From Ceratopteris richardii (taxonomy: Eukaryota > Streptophyta > Polypodiopsida > Polypodiales > Pteridaceae): a stretch of DNA of 64,000 bases. How positions within the stretch are numbered: the first letter of the stretch is position 1; each line of letters begins with the position of its first letter. Shown in pieces: positions 1 to 10,139 of this stretch. The notes beneath the pieces are model-generated. The model saw nothing but the letters and a program-made list of their open reading frames with translations, made no database searches and had not been told where the DNA came from. The position numbers were made by a program, and so were the translations under genes. The stretch covers positions 94,988,205 to 95,052,204 of the forward strand of contig CM035438.1 of NCBI GenBank assembly GCA_020310875.1. Direction: 5' to 3'.

Positions 1-449
1 AAAACAAAATTTTAGACGGGTCTTGAACCCATTTCATCCAGGGTATGTTTTCACCTATCCACCACAACAAGCGGCTAATATTGTCTTGAATCTCTGCCAT
101 TTTTCTTATTGCTGTAGAGCTCTATAACAAGAGCAAAAGGAAGCTCGTAGGCCGGTGCTCTCTAGAGTTGAACTCTCAATCTGTTCGGGGAGGAGGTCAT
201 CCGTGGCATGTCCGCAAGAAGAAGTTGGGTTGCCACATGTGTTGGTCACGGGTATCAATCCCTAGACCTTGGTAATCAAAGTGTAACATCTTATCCACTA
301 TAGTAAAGGCATTCGGTGATATTCGGCTCTCTACATATTCTATCTTGTTCTAATTCTATCTCTGCTCTGCTAATGCCAAGCCGAGATCCTTTTGTTTGTG
401 TATTCTCTGGAGCTTGCTATCATCCCCAACCAAACCCAACTGCATATCC
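1..449 (+). repeat. Probable downstream part of the chromovirus 5' LTR
   Basis: Nothing here codes. It lies directly upstream of a possible primer binding site and of the gag region, which is where the R-U5 part of a 5' LTR should be. I could not match it to the 3' LTR at 11533, which is itself truncated before U5, so the assignment rests on position only. Confidence 0.3.
10..80 (-). repeat. tRNA-like (SINE head or pseudo-tRNA) sequence
   Basis: On the minus strand the sequence contains GGTTCAAGACC at about 14-25, which fits the RNA polymerase III B-box consensus GGTTCRANNCC. A weaker A-box-like stretch containing GTGGATAGG lies about 30 bases upstream. No cloverleaf can be folded with confidence, so this is a tRNA-derived motif at best and may be chance. 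Confidence 0.25.
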
Positions 450-467
450 TTGGTGATCAAAGCTGAA
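450..467 (+). other. Possible primer binding site of the chromovirus
   Basis: TTGGTGATCAAAGCTGAAG resembles the plant initiator-Met tRNA PBS (TGGTATCAGAGC) with several mismatches and sits between the presumed LTR end and gag. It is too degenerate to be sure. Confidence 0.3.
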
Positions 468-602
468 GATAACCAAAGTCTTTGGCGAAGATTGAAGGAA
501 GGACAAGCGAAGACCTAGAGGATTAAGCTACGTCATTATTCTAGCACTCTTTGCTAGAATGGAGTCTACTACAAAGCACAAATTAAACGGGGAAGTTTTC
601 TT

Positions 603-2104
603 GTGAATTTGTGCATCGTACCTTTAATTTTATCACACACACCACTTATGTTAGGGAATCTAAGTGAGTTTGTATACGGACTGTGTGTGATGGAAGGGAC
701 TTCAAGCCACACCACTTTGACGAGTAGTACTAGCGCATCGATGTATGTTTCAATTCCTATTTTATTAACATCTTCACTCATGACTAGACCACTAATAGTG
801 TCACGTGCATTGCGTACATCTACACAAACGGTTTCAATTCCTATTCATGTATCTGATGCATTGAACATAGAAAAGATGGCATTAATTTTGGACGTTGAGG
901 GAACCAGGATGCGAGGGGATATCAACACCACCTTAAACAAGAGGAAAGATCTTGAAGGTAGGATGTTGAGAGTAGAGTAGGACCTTGGACGTTTGTCCAA
1001 TGTCCCAGTAGAAGTTGGAGAAGTTCAAAGTCACCTTAGGGCTATTCTGGACTTACTCCAGAAGCCCAAGGAGGTAGGTAGGGCTACTCTTGGTAGCCAT
1101 ACCGACACGATAGCAACCTTGCCAATGTTTGTTTTGATGGAGAAGGATCTAGCTATATCCATCTTCCAAGTAGACTTATTTCCTCCTAATTGGTAGCATG
1201 AGTCATCTTAGTTTAATGACTCCTACCACTCCACTTTTTGCAAATGTTGGGGTAAGTAGTAGGTCAAAGTCGTCCCATAGATCTTTCCTTAGGAAAAGAT
1301 CTACGTCCACCTTACTTCTCGGGTGAAGATAAGGATAGGATAGGAATAAGGATAGGATAGGAATAAGGATGCTATTTTGACGTTCTTAGAGAAGTGGCAT
1401 GATGTCCACCAGCTAAAGAACACCCCTGAGCATGTGAGAGTGGTAGAGGCCAATGTATCACTGGGCGCTAAGGCTTATACGTGGTGGATGAGTCTCTCTG
1501 AGACTCATAAAAAACCTTCAACGTGGGTTGAGTTCATGCATCTCTTTAAAAAAGAGTCTCTCCCCGAGAATGAGGAGGAACATAACTAGGAGGCGTGGGA
1601 TAGAATTCAACAGAAAGGAAGACCATTATCGGTTTACATTTCAGAGTACCAAGACGTTATTCTGAAACTGAAAAACCTGGAGGACTTCCATCGGCTTCGT
1701 GGTTTTGTTAGAGGACTTAATGAGTGAATCCGTAATGAGGTGAAGAGACACACAACTAAATCGCTTGATGAAGCAATTAAGGTTGCACAGATTTATGAGG
1801 ATGATTCCGTTTAGATGTCTAGCAAGATAGTGGTTACTCCCAAAAGAATAACACTAAGTGCAAGGGCAAAGGGCCAAGATCGTCTGAACATATGTCTAAA
1901 AAACCTCGTATTTTTAGACATATGCTTTCTCAAGAAGATCCTATTAGAGCACAAAAGGAAAATTTGTGTTATAAATGCCTCAAGCCAGGACATCGTAGTA
2001 GGGTCTGTCCAGTTGGAAGAGATAATAAGGCCTCTTTGACTAACAATAGTAAGGGAAAACAACAGATTCATCTGATCCAAACTTTGAACTTGGATGAAAA
2101 TTGA
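603..2104 (+). pseudogene. Chromovirus gag with CCHC zinc knuckle
   Basis: Capsid/nucleocapsid polyprotein of the + strand gypsy element, broken by in-frame stops and frame changes. The N-terminal part (603-1196) is low-complexity and helix-prone. At 1377-1589 a typical retrotransposon gag core is visible (FLEKWHDV, AYTWWMSL, TWVEFMHLF), and it continues through stops to about 1815 with a conserved VRGLNE-type motif. A CX2CX4HX4C zinc knuckle (CYKCLKPGHRSRVC) lies at about 1966-2010 in a third frame. The knuckle would bind element RNA during packaging. At least three stops and two frame shifts make it non-functional. Confidence 0.75.
1329..1370 (+). repeat. Short direct repeat inside gag
   Basis: AAGGATAGGATAGGAATA is present twice in tandem, probably a slippage duplication. 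It lies at the point where the gag frame is lost. Confidence 0.7.
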
Positions 2105-2239
2105 AGTGCAAAGAAGGTTTAGATCATGCGCTGTGATAGTATGCATAAGTGCCAAGTCTCCAAACACATGTGGCAACCTCAAGATCGGTCCATATGATTT
2201 GGTCAAGTTGCACGGGTGAGTCAAAGGTCATACCATCCG

Positions 2240-2377
2240 CATTATGGTGGACGATTTGGCTATGCATAATTTAATAAATTATGCACTTGTAAAGAAATTG
2301 TCTCTTCCTTAGAGTCACTCTCCTCATAGATATGATGTCTCTATGATGCATGGGCAGGATACTCGCATTTGGGATAC
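2240..2377 (+). pseudogene. Aspartic protease remnant of the chromovirus
   Basis: After the zinc knuckle a short retropepsin-like stretch is readable: a hydrophobic strand, then DDLAMHNLINYALVKKL, which corresponds to the D-S/T-G active-site loop and following helix of gypsy proteases (compare the usual pattern DSGATHNFIS). The catalytic Gly and neighbours are changed. The region ends at the GATAC target site of the nested insertion, and the remainder of the protease is not found on the far side. Confidence 0.45.
2373..2377. other. Target site duplication GATAC (left)
   Basis: GATAC precedes the nested element's left LTR and is repeated at 8980-8984 immediately after its right LTR, as expected for a 5-bp staggered integrase cut. 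Confidence 0.85.
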
Positions 2378-3005
2378 TACCACTCTAGCACAATGGTAAG
2401 TACCAACGTGAAGAGATACACCTCATAAATGTCAATCCGTGGAGACATGAGGACTGGTATGAAGACCGTGACCAAGTGATGGCACAAGTGCATGAATGAA
2501 AGCACACAAGCATGCACACACATACACACACACGCGCACAAAGTAAGAGCAAAGAGTGGAATAATGGAAGGACTTCGAGTGCAAAAGAACTCTCTTACAA
2601 AGCTGAAATCTACAACAAGCTAACCTCAAAAATGATCTCTCCAGCCCTTTTTATAGTTTCTTGAGTGGTTTTGGCCCTGTCTAGACCTAGTGTCCGGCGT
2701 AGTTAAGAATTAGGTTCCAAGGCTTATTTGGGGAGTCAAGCGGAGTCTAAAAATTATGAAAATTGGCAAGGTGATACTTCCAATACTTCTCAAGCTCGAG
2801 GACTCCTTGGCTTGAAAAGAATGGATTTACAAGAATGGAGAATAGTATTTACAATGATTTTTAGTGATAAAAATCACTATTTTTATAGGGATTTCTTCTG
2901 CAAATTTGATATGTGCTTCTTGGAGCTCCCTACATGCTCCTTCCTCTTGTGTGTCCACTTCCTTGGTGCGTTTCCATGCTTTGTCCTTAACCTTGAGTGT
3001 CAACA
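2378..3005 (-). repeat. LTR of the gag-only element (3' LTR in its orientation)
   Basis: The sequence is nearly the same as 8369-8979. On the minus strand it begins TGTTGACACT and ends GTGGTA. The main difference from the partner LTR is an extra block of about 17 bp near 2623-2640. A CA-rich microsatellite lies near 2515-2540. Confidence 0.9.
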
Positions 3006-3018
3006 CTCCCCTCCCTCT
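3006..3018 (-). other. Polypurine tract
   Basis: On the minus strand AGAGGGAGGGGAG abuts the TGTTGACA start of the 3' LTR, the position and composition expected for the plus-strand primer of reverse transcription. Confidence 0.85.
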
Positions 3019-4424
3019 AGAGTCCGTCATCCCTGACAGACCCTTGTTGGCATAGGAGTTCCATGTAGTGCTTGAGGGGTAGTGACCATTAACACGAGCG
3101 GTCCATCTTCCCAATGTAGCTTGGTTGATTGTCTGTTTTTTTAGTTTTCCTCTACTAGCCTATGCAAGTTTTGGTCCCGTTGTATGCACTTCTTCCTTGG
3201 ATTTAAGCGGGATGTTGTATTTGTGAGCATCCCAAAAATTGCTAATTGCTCAAAAGAGGTTGTCACTGTTGATTGTGAGCAGCTATCGGTGGTGAGTGGC
3301 TTCATAGCTATTGATGTTATAACCTTGATGTCCTCTAAATCTTTCGTGTCAAGTACTCATCACCCATAATGAAGGATGGCTAAGTGTATTAGTGGCTAGG
3401 TTGAAAACATTATGTGCCTTGTGCACGGCCTTGTAATGTGGCCCTATGTATGCGTACTTGGAAAATGCATGGGAAGAAGTATGGTGCAAGAAATTGGGTC
3501 TTGAGCGAAGTGCTCAAGGGTACGCTGATGAAGAGGTTTCCTTATCTACCATGGTTAGAGCGTGGACAGTAGGCAATTCTTACCATGGTGAAGGGTCCAT
3601 GGATCTTTTCTTCGTGGTGTACTCCCATCACGATGACTGACCATTGTCTTGTCTTGCTTGTTGATGGATGTCCTTGTTAATGGTTCCCAGATGAGATTCT
3701 TCAAGCGCATGGTCATGTCTCCTCTCTTTGTCTTTCCTGCTTTCTTCTTTTTTCCTTTTTTTTTTGGAACAATGGCATAAAACAAGAATAAAGGTGTTAG
3801 TATCAATAAAATATTTTACATGTGTGAGATGTGTCACATGTGCCTGGGATTCTCAATTGTGTCTATGCACGGCCGTGTAAGGTGGCCCTATATTAATGCA
3901 TACTTTGAAATGCATGACGTGAATGGTGCAAAAGACAAGCTTATGCCAAAGGCACATGGTTGCTGCACGTTGAGGCTTTCAATGCTGTTGGTGGATGTTG
4001 ATGCAGTCTTTGTTGCAGGTAGCCAGTGGATCTTGAAATGATGTGATAAGTCGATGGTGAAATGGTGATTGACCATTCCTCCCTTTAGGTATCCATTTGA
4101 GAACAGTGTTCGGTTGCATACATATGACTTTTGGACTCTTCTTCTTTGGATGGTTACCTGTCTTTTGTATCCTGCGTGGTTGGTGCTTTGTGTTTGTGGG
4201 TGCTACTGATGCTTTGGGCTTCCAAACCCATATGCTTGATGAGTGTCTTCTTACATTTGCTAAAGGGGTGATTTTATCTTCTTTTGGTCTCTGTGCTCGG
4301 TTCTTACCCTTTTCTCTCCTTGATTTCTTTGTTGAGACCTTTTGCATGGTGGAGAGCAGAGGCCATTGTACGTGTAAGAGGGCCTTGGGCATCCACAGAA
4401 GTGATCACCCTTGTTGAGCTATAG
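3019..4424 (-). other. Long non-coding tail of the gag-only element
   Basis: No pol-like protein is visible here although pol would normally follow gag. A minus-strand open frame of 137 codons at 3979-4392 is basic and low-complexity with no recognisable domain. About 70 bp (near 3420-3487) recurs in diverged form at 3862-3935, both copies containing a GCACGGCC(T/G)TGTAA(T/G)GTGGCCCTAT motif, so the tail contains an internal duplication. Confidence 0.5.
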
Positions 4425-7098
4425 CTAATTTTTTTGGTACCCAAATTTGTTGAAGACCTTTTGCTTGAGCTGGTCCTCGTTGTTAGCTTTCTCTCTGGTA
4501 TCCTTCCAAGTTCTTGTTTTCCTCTTACTCGGCTCTCCTAATTCACTCGTCTTTGATTGATCAGCTGTTTTTGCTTGTTGTATAGCTTGTGCCCTAGTAA
4601 CTGCCTCTATAGGAGCCAAATTACTCCTACTTGAACTTAAATCCACGACTAAGCCTACCACATTAATGGGTGTAACCTTGGGTGCACTAGAGGGGTTCCT
4701 AGGACATTCTCTTGGGAGATGTTCCTTCCCGCACTCAAGACAAAAGCCTTGTATTGTGATGTTTTGTCCTTGTCCTGGAGTGAGTGAGTGGGGACATTCA
4801 CGAATGAAATGGTTGCCCTGACATCTAAAACATGGTCCTCTAGGGGCTTGTGGTCTTACTTGTTTTGCTTGGGGCCTGGGGTTGGGATTCGTATACATGA
4901 CATTGGAGTATTCTCGCTCCCAATTTCTTTCCATAGGTGGTGCCTCATATTGATATGAATATGCTTCACTATGCTCAGGTGACTCTATGTAATAACCATG
5001 TGGACTATTGTCATGGGAGTAGTCTGAACTATGAGCATTAGAGTCATTTTCTAAGACCAACGGGGTTATTAGCACCAGTGCTCTATTAGGGTTCTCCTCT
5101 GCCATTGCATACTTAACTGGAATCACATTGGCAGGACCTGGTGGTTGGTTTCCTAGGACTGGTTGTGGCCTATATGGTGCCTGATATTATTGTTGCGGCC
5201 TATAATATGGCTGAAGGTATTGATTCTGATGCCTACCCTGTGGATAAGGTTGTTGATAATTTTTTCTGACAGCCTGCCTATTGTGTGGACAATCTTGAGC
5301 CGTATGATTTGTGTATTTCCTCTCAATGGTGCAATATAGAGCATTAGGGTCTCCTTGGGTCTGAGCCATCATTGGGAAAACATTAGCCATGTGGTCTCCT
5401 CCACAGTTGTAACATCGCTTCAATGAGGTGACCCTTGGTGTTTGTCTATTTTGAACTCCTAGCTTTTTGGCAACTTGCTCTGCTATCTCATCTATCTTAG
5501 TGGAGGTTCTTGAGGTATGACTAGTAGAATTGTCAGAATCCTTGTAGAGTTTGGACAATCCTAACTCCTCACCCAAATTTTCTTCTATGTGAATACATAT
5601 CCACACACACTCTTCTATGGATCTAGGTTCTTTCAAGTATACATATGATCTCAACTTGGTGCTTAGTAAGCCATCTAAAAAAAAAGACACTTGTTTGGCT
5701 GGTGTGGGTAGCTTGGGAATAGGGCATCTTTCTAAGTACTGTCTGAACCGTCTTCCTGCAAGTTGCACTTTTTCTTGAGGTGTCTGCTTGAAGCTATGGA
5801 TCAAGGATGATGTGTTATGCCTGATGCCACTCTTGGAAAATTCTACAATGAATTCCTCTAGCAGCTGACCTATCTCTCTATAGTTGCGACTGTTTATAGG
5901 TTGAAACCAAGCCAAGGCAGTACCCTTGAGAATCAAACCAAATGCCTCAAACTGGGTGAACAAGTCCTCAGCCTGTTCAGCTCTTAACACTTGTTTAAAC
6001 TCGGCCACATGATCATAAGGGTCTCCAAACCCATCAAAATAGTTCTTCATTGCCTTAACCACTTGAGAAGGTCTAAGAGTTCTTGGGTGATCTCGCGGTC
6101 TGGGCAATGGAAAATCATGTTCATCTCTTTGATGTCTATGTGCTCGATGTCTCTCCCTTTCAAGTTTTTCACCTTCATGTCTTGATCTGTCTCTACCCAC
6201 TATAAGTGCAAAGCTCACCTTGGGTCTCTCTCTGGTTCTTTCCCTTTGGGTTTCATGAGCCTTGGATGATCCTTCCCCTTGGAGACCATGGGAAACACTA
6301 GATCTTAGTGGAGGGAAAATTGATTCACCTTGCCAAGTGTATGCATGCCTATGGTGCTCTGTTACCAAGAACAGTTTCTGTGATGTGTGATCTAGGTGGA
6401 CAACTTTTCCTGGTGTCTCCGGATCCTTGAACTCGTAGATGGTGACTATTGGGCTAGGTTGATCTGGCCTGAATCTCCAAAAGGCTTCCTCTGTTTCTCT
6501 ATACAAGAATAGTTCTATGCTTTTGTTATCTTGAGGGATCCAATCTGGAGTGATTACTCTAGTCAAGGCTGACTTAACCTTGGGAGTCTTGGGTTCTCAT
6601 CCTAGGTCTCCTTGCTCTAGGTCTCCTATATCGTTCTCGGGAATAATGTTTCCAAAATCACCTGTCCTATCTAGTAAGCTGGTAACCACATACATGGCTC
6701 CTTCCTTATCGATATATGAACCCTCTTCGAACTTGACCACTAGGTGTTCAAGTCCAAAGGGTTGGTTGGGATTTTTGAGTTGGACCATTGATCATCTAAG
6801 GTCATCCTCGTCAATGCGAGCACCTAATTGGTTGGTCCTGATATATTCCAATTGTGTTTTATAGGGACCTTCTGGTGTTTGTGAAAGCAGTGCCTGAACT
6901 ACGTGTGGGTCTTTCCATGTTGAAGGACATTTCTAAATCACTTGTATCGGAGCTTAGTATGTAGGGATAACCACTTAGTTGTTGTGCCCAAGACTTAGCT
7001 GTATGGTTGACACTAGCCTCAGTTGATCTAATGCTTTTTCTATCCTTTCCTAGGTGTCTGCCAGATCTCAAGTTCATAAGCCTTGTGTACAATTCCAA
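4425..7098 (-). pseudogene. Long gag polyprotein of the non-autonomous element
   Basis: The minus-strand frame begins near 7098, with NLRSGRHL close to its start, a motif often seen at the start of plant gypsy gags, and runs to the stop at 4425-4427. Stops lie at 6597-6599 and 5187-5189, with a frame change near 6800-6860; the segments 6788-6597, 6566-5187 and 5126-4425 share one frame. The central part (about 6040-5560) is the capsid-like gag domain (FDGFGDPYDHVAEFK, ALAWFQPI, EEFIVEFSKSG). Two late zinc knuckles, CFRCQGNHFIREC and CLECGKEHLPREC, are CX2CX3HX4C. An Arg/Glu-rich, phospho-protein-like linker separates the N-terminal part from the capsid. The stops make full-length Gag unlikely. 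Confidence 0.75.
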
Positions 7099-7299
7099 AA
7101 TTTCCCCTTGTATTGCTCAAAATCCTTTGGAGCTCTTTGGTTTCCTGTTCCACCTGAGGGTCAACTTCAAAATACTATATCTAATAATCCAAAAAACTCA
7201 AGATCACAACAAACGGATTTCGTATGAGAAAGTTATGCCAGTTCAAGGTTCTAGGGGTTAAAACAGGGAAACATGATCTCTCAGGGAGCTCAGAATAGG

Positions 7300-7865
7300 C
7301 GATATGATAACAGATTTTCCCCGATACACGATACCTATGTAGACGATACCACCTTAGACAATATGATACCACCAAGGCGATATCAATTTCCATGATACGA
7401 TACCAAGATAGCTGACGATAGGATACTTGATTGGCTCACGATACAATACCAATGAATTCTTGAGACGATACGATAACAGTCTATTAACGATATGATACCA
7501 CTCCAACCACGATACGATACTACTTGTGTGACATGATACGATACCACAAGGTGCACGATATGATACCAATCATGCACATGATACAATACCACTCATTCAA
7601 CAATACGATACCACTTGACCTCACGATACGATAGCACTAGGTGGGCGATATGATACCAAAACTAGAGGTGATACGATACCAACTTGGCCGGCGATACGAT
7701 ACCGCTCGGTCGACGATAGGATACTAGGACCGACACGATACGATACCACCAGGATGTTTGCGATCGTGATACCAGCACTTGACGATACGATACGAGAATG
7801 GTATCACGATACCTCAAGTGGGTATGCACGATACGATACCTCACCAAGTATCGTGATACACGGGA
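7300..7865. repeat. Periodic array of GATACGATACC cores
   Basis: About two dozen copies of an 11-bp core, GATACGATACC or a one- or two-base variant (GATATGATACC, GATAGGATACT), recur every 22-24 bp. The core is conserved but the 11-12 bp between cores is essentially unrelated from copy to copy. The array lies in the leader of the minus-strand element, between its primer binding site and gag, so it would be in the 5' untranslated part of the transcript, as GGTATCGTATC in RNA sense. The reading frames seen across it are by-products of the repeat. Confidence 0.85.
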
Positions 7866-7899
7866 GTTCTAGTATTGCAATACCAAATCTCAACCGAAC

Positions 7900-8341
7900 A
7901 CGATACTTAGAGTCTTTGAGGTCCAAATTCAATTTTTTTTGCAAATATGTGTACCTCAGGTTCTCCTTGTCACGCTTATGTGCCTGTAGATGCAAGGTCA
8001 CCCTCCAAACTCACGATGTCACCGCTGCGATACCAGAGGTAGTTCCTCTCATGCCACGTGATTTTGAATCAAATTTCTAGTGTTTTGAGAGTTTTCAAGA
8101 GTGTTTCTTTAGTGTTTTTAGTTCTTAACTCCCTCTACGCTTCTTTCTCATAGCCACGAGTAAAAAAATGAGTGAACGTACTTTCCAAAAATGAAAAAAA
8201 CAGAGAAGATGATGGAAGAAGATGGTGATGATGATGATGAAGGAGAAGAAAAACTCAGAAACTGAACTAAAAATAGTGATTTTTTTATCGTCCAACGTCG
8301 CTGGTCTACGCCTTACCATCGTAGGCTTGTCCTCCAAGCTC
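7900..8341 (-). other. Leader between the repeat array and the PBS
   Basis: No gene seen. It contains an A/G-rich, GAT-repeat stretch at about 8190-8260. It is untranslated leader of the minus-strand gag-only element. Confidence 0.5.
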
Positions 8342-8361
8342 TCTCCCTGACAACAGTGCCA
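8342..8361 (-). other. Primer binding site, tRNA-Asp type
   Basis: On the minus strand TGGCACTGTTGTCAGGGAGA lies a few bases after the 5' LTR. It matches the tRNA-Asp-complementary PBS of Athila-like plant gypsy elements (TGGCGCCGTTGCCGGGGA) with a handful of mismatches, mostly transitions. Confidence 0.7.
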
Positions 8362-8368
8362 AATTTGG

Positions 8369-8979
8369 TATCACTCTAGCACAATGGTAAGTACCAACGT
8401 GAGGAGATACACCTCATAAATGTCAATCCGTGGAGATGTGAGGACCGATATAAAGAGCGTGAGGAAGTGATGGCACAAGTGCGTGAGTGAAAGCACACAA
8501 GCATGCACACACATACACACAGACGCGCACAAAGTAAGAGCAAAGAGTGGAACAATGGAAGGACTTCGATTGCAAAAGAACTCTCTTACAAAGCTGAAAT
8601 CTACAACAAGCTCTGCAGCCCTTTTTAAAGTTTTTTGAGTGGTTTTGGCCCTGTCCAGACCTAGTTTCTGGCCTAGTTAAAAATTAGGTTCCAGGGCTTA
8701 TTTGGGGAGTCAAACGGAGTCTAAAAATTATGAAAATTGGTAGGGTGATACTTCTAATACTCCTCAAGCTCAAGGACTCCTCCACTTGAACAAAATGAAG
8801 TTACAGGAATGGAGAATGGTATTTACAATGGTTTCTAGTGATAAAAATCACTATTTTTATAGGGATTTCTTTTGAAAATATGACATGTTCTTCTTGGAGC
8901 TCCCTACATGCTCCTTCTTCTTGTGTGTCCACTTCCTTGGTGCGCTTCCATGCTTTGTCCTTAACCTTGAGTGTCAACA
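8369..8979 (-). repeat. LTR of the gag-only element (5' LTR in its orientation)
   Basis: Partner of 2378-3005. It starts TATCACTC on + and ends GTGTCAACA, followed by the GATAC duplication at 8980-8984. It should hold the element's promoter, on the minus strand. Confidence 0.9.
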
Positions 8980-8984
8980 GATAC

Positions 8985-9458
8985 CATGATTTCAAATTTG
9001 GAACTAGAAATCTTAAAGGGAGCTAAAGTCTTTTCAAAGATTGATTTGCGCCAAGGTTATCATCAGGTCAGAATCAAAGAGGATGATGTTTCCAAGATAG
9101 CCTTTCGAACTAAGTATGGTCACTATGAGTTTTTAGTGATGCCTTTTGGGTTGACAAATGCACCCACAACATTTATGACTTTAATGAATCAAGTTCTTAC
9201 GCCATACTTGGGAAAATTTATAGTTGATTTTCTCGATGATATACTAATCTACAATACTGATCATGAAAATCATCTAGAGCACTTGAAGAAAGTCTTTGAG
9301 TTACTTCACGATAATCAAGTTTACGGTAAAGCGTCAAAATGTGAATTCTTCACCCCAGAAGTAAAGTATCTAGGCCATATCATTTCCACGAAAGGAATCA
9401 AAGTTGACCTAGATAAAGTCCAAGCAATTCTTAAATGGTCTGAGCCCAAGACTATTTG
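8985..9458 (+). pseudogene. Chromovirus reverse transcriptase (partial)
   Basis: Gypsy RT palm and fingers: [16 protein letters not shown], then [10 protein letters not shown], the catalytic FLDDILIY, and the [14 protein letters not shown] block. These are standard Ty3/gypsy RT motifs, and the two catalytic Asp residues are intact. The N-terminal part of RT (the primer-grip region upstream of GAKVFSKID) is absent, and the frame joins directly across the GATAC target site to the protease remnant. So the protease-RT deletion came before the nested insertion. A stop at about 9457 ends this frame. Confidence 0.85.
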
Positions 9459-9939
9459 AGAATTACAAAGTTTTCTCAGATTGGCTGGATATTATCAAAA
9501 TTTTGTGGCTAGGTATGCCAAATTAGCAGTAACTTTGACAGACCAACTCAAAGGGAAGCATCAGAAGATAAATTGGAAAGAGGAACAAGCAAAGATTTTT
9601 CAAGAACTTAAACTTACGATAGGAGCAGTACTAACCCAAGATGGTCGATCAATATCTGTTGAGAGTAGAAAGCTAAGTTCTGCTCAATAGAACTACTCAA
9701 ACTATGAGCGAGAGATGTTTGTTATTATAAATGCTCTAAAGAAATGGCACCATTACCTGTATGGATCAAAGTTAACCATAGTCTTTGATCAAGAGAGCAT
9801 CAAGTGGTTTGCAAACCAACTAGATCCGAGAGGTAGAAAAGCAAGATGGGCCGAACAGTTACAAGAGTTTGATTATGAACTAAGGTACAGAAAAGAAATT
9901 TCAATGCAGTGGCAGATGCCTTAAGTTGGATGCCTATGT
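9459..9939 (+). pseudogene. Chromovirus RNase H and connection domain
   Basis: Continuing after a stop: FLRLAGYYQNFV (connection), then a shortened RNase H with GAVLTQDGR, SRKLSSAQ, NYSNYEREMFVIINALKKWHHYLYG and the terminal DPRGRKARWAEQLQ block. Stops at 9688-9690 and 9922-9924 break it. The first catalytic Asp region (usually VxTDAS) is missing because about 25 residues before GAVLTQ are deleted. Confidence 0.75.
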
Positions 9940-10139
9940 TGAACAACCTAAGTTCTGTACAAATTCAAAGTGAATTTATTTCAACTTTGAAAGGAAGCTG
10001 CAAAGAAGATTCAAGCTATAGTCAAGCATGGAAAGTAGTTGAACAAGCTCAACAAAATGAAGCAAGTACTTTTGAGAGAAAGTTTAAACACTATTCTCTC
10101 CAAGATGAATATTTTCTTTATAAATCAAGTACTTTTTGA

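Larger units (their letters stand above)
2378..8979 (-). mobile_element. Nested gag-only LTR retrotransposon
   Basis: Two LTRs of 628 and 611 bp flank a 5.36 kb interior, with matching GATAC target duplications. Read on the minus strand: LTR starting TGTTGACACT, then a tRNA-Asp-type primer binding site, a leader of over 1 kb with a repeat array, a long gag frame with zinc knuckles, an untranslated tail, a purine tract and the second LTR. No RT, RNase H or integrase domain is visible. This architecture matches non-autonomous TR-GAG/LARD-type elements that rely on a partner's enzymes. The gag frame has a few stops and one frame change. Confidence 0.85.

Noticed and set aside
2827-3114. Frames recurring near 2827-3114 and 8801-8995 as a repeated gene
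   Set aside because: The recurrence is explained by the two LTRs of the nested element, and the frames are not conserved at their ends.
3979-4392. Accessory gene downstream of gag in the gag-only element
   Set aside because: Basic, low-complexity residues with no motif. The opposite strand is equally open, so coding status is not supported.
7354-7847. Minus-strand open frames with repeated SYR/IVSYR words
   Set aside because: They arise because the GATACGATACC repeat lacks stops in several frames. No domain and no coding bias.
7300-7865. CRISPR-like array of conserved cores with variable spacers
   Set aside because: The cores are only 11 bp and imperfect, the spacers about 11 bp, the setting is a plant LTR element, and there are no cas genes. 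It only superficially recalls CRISPR.
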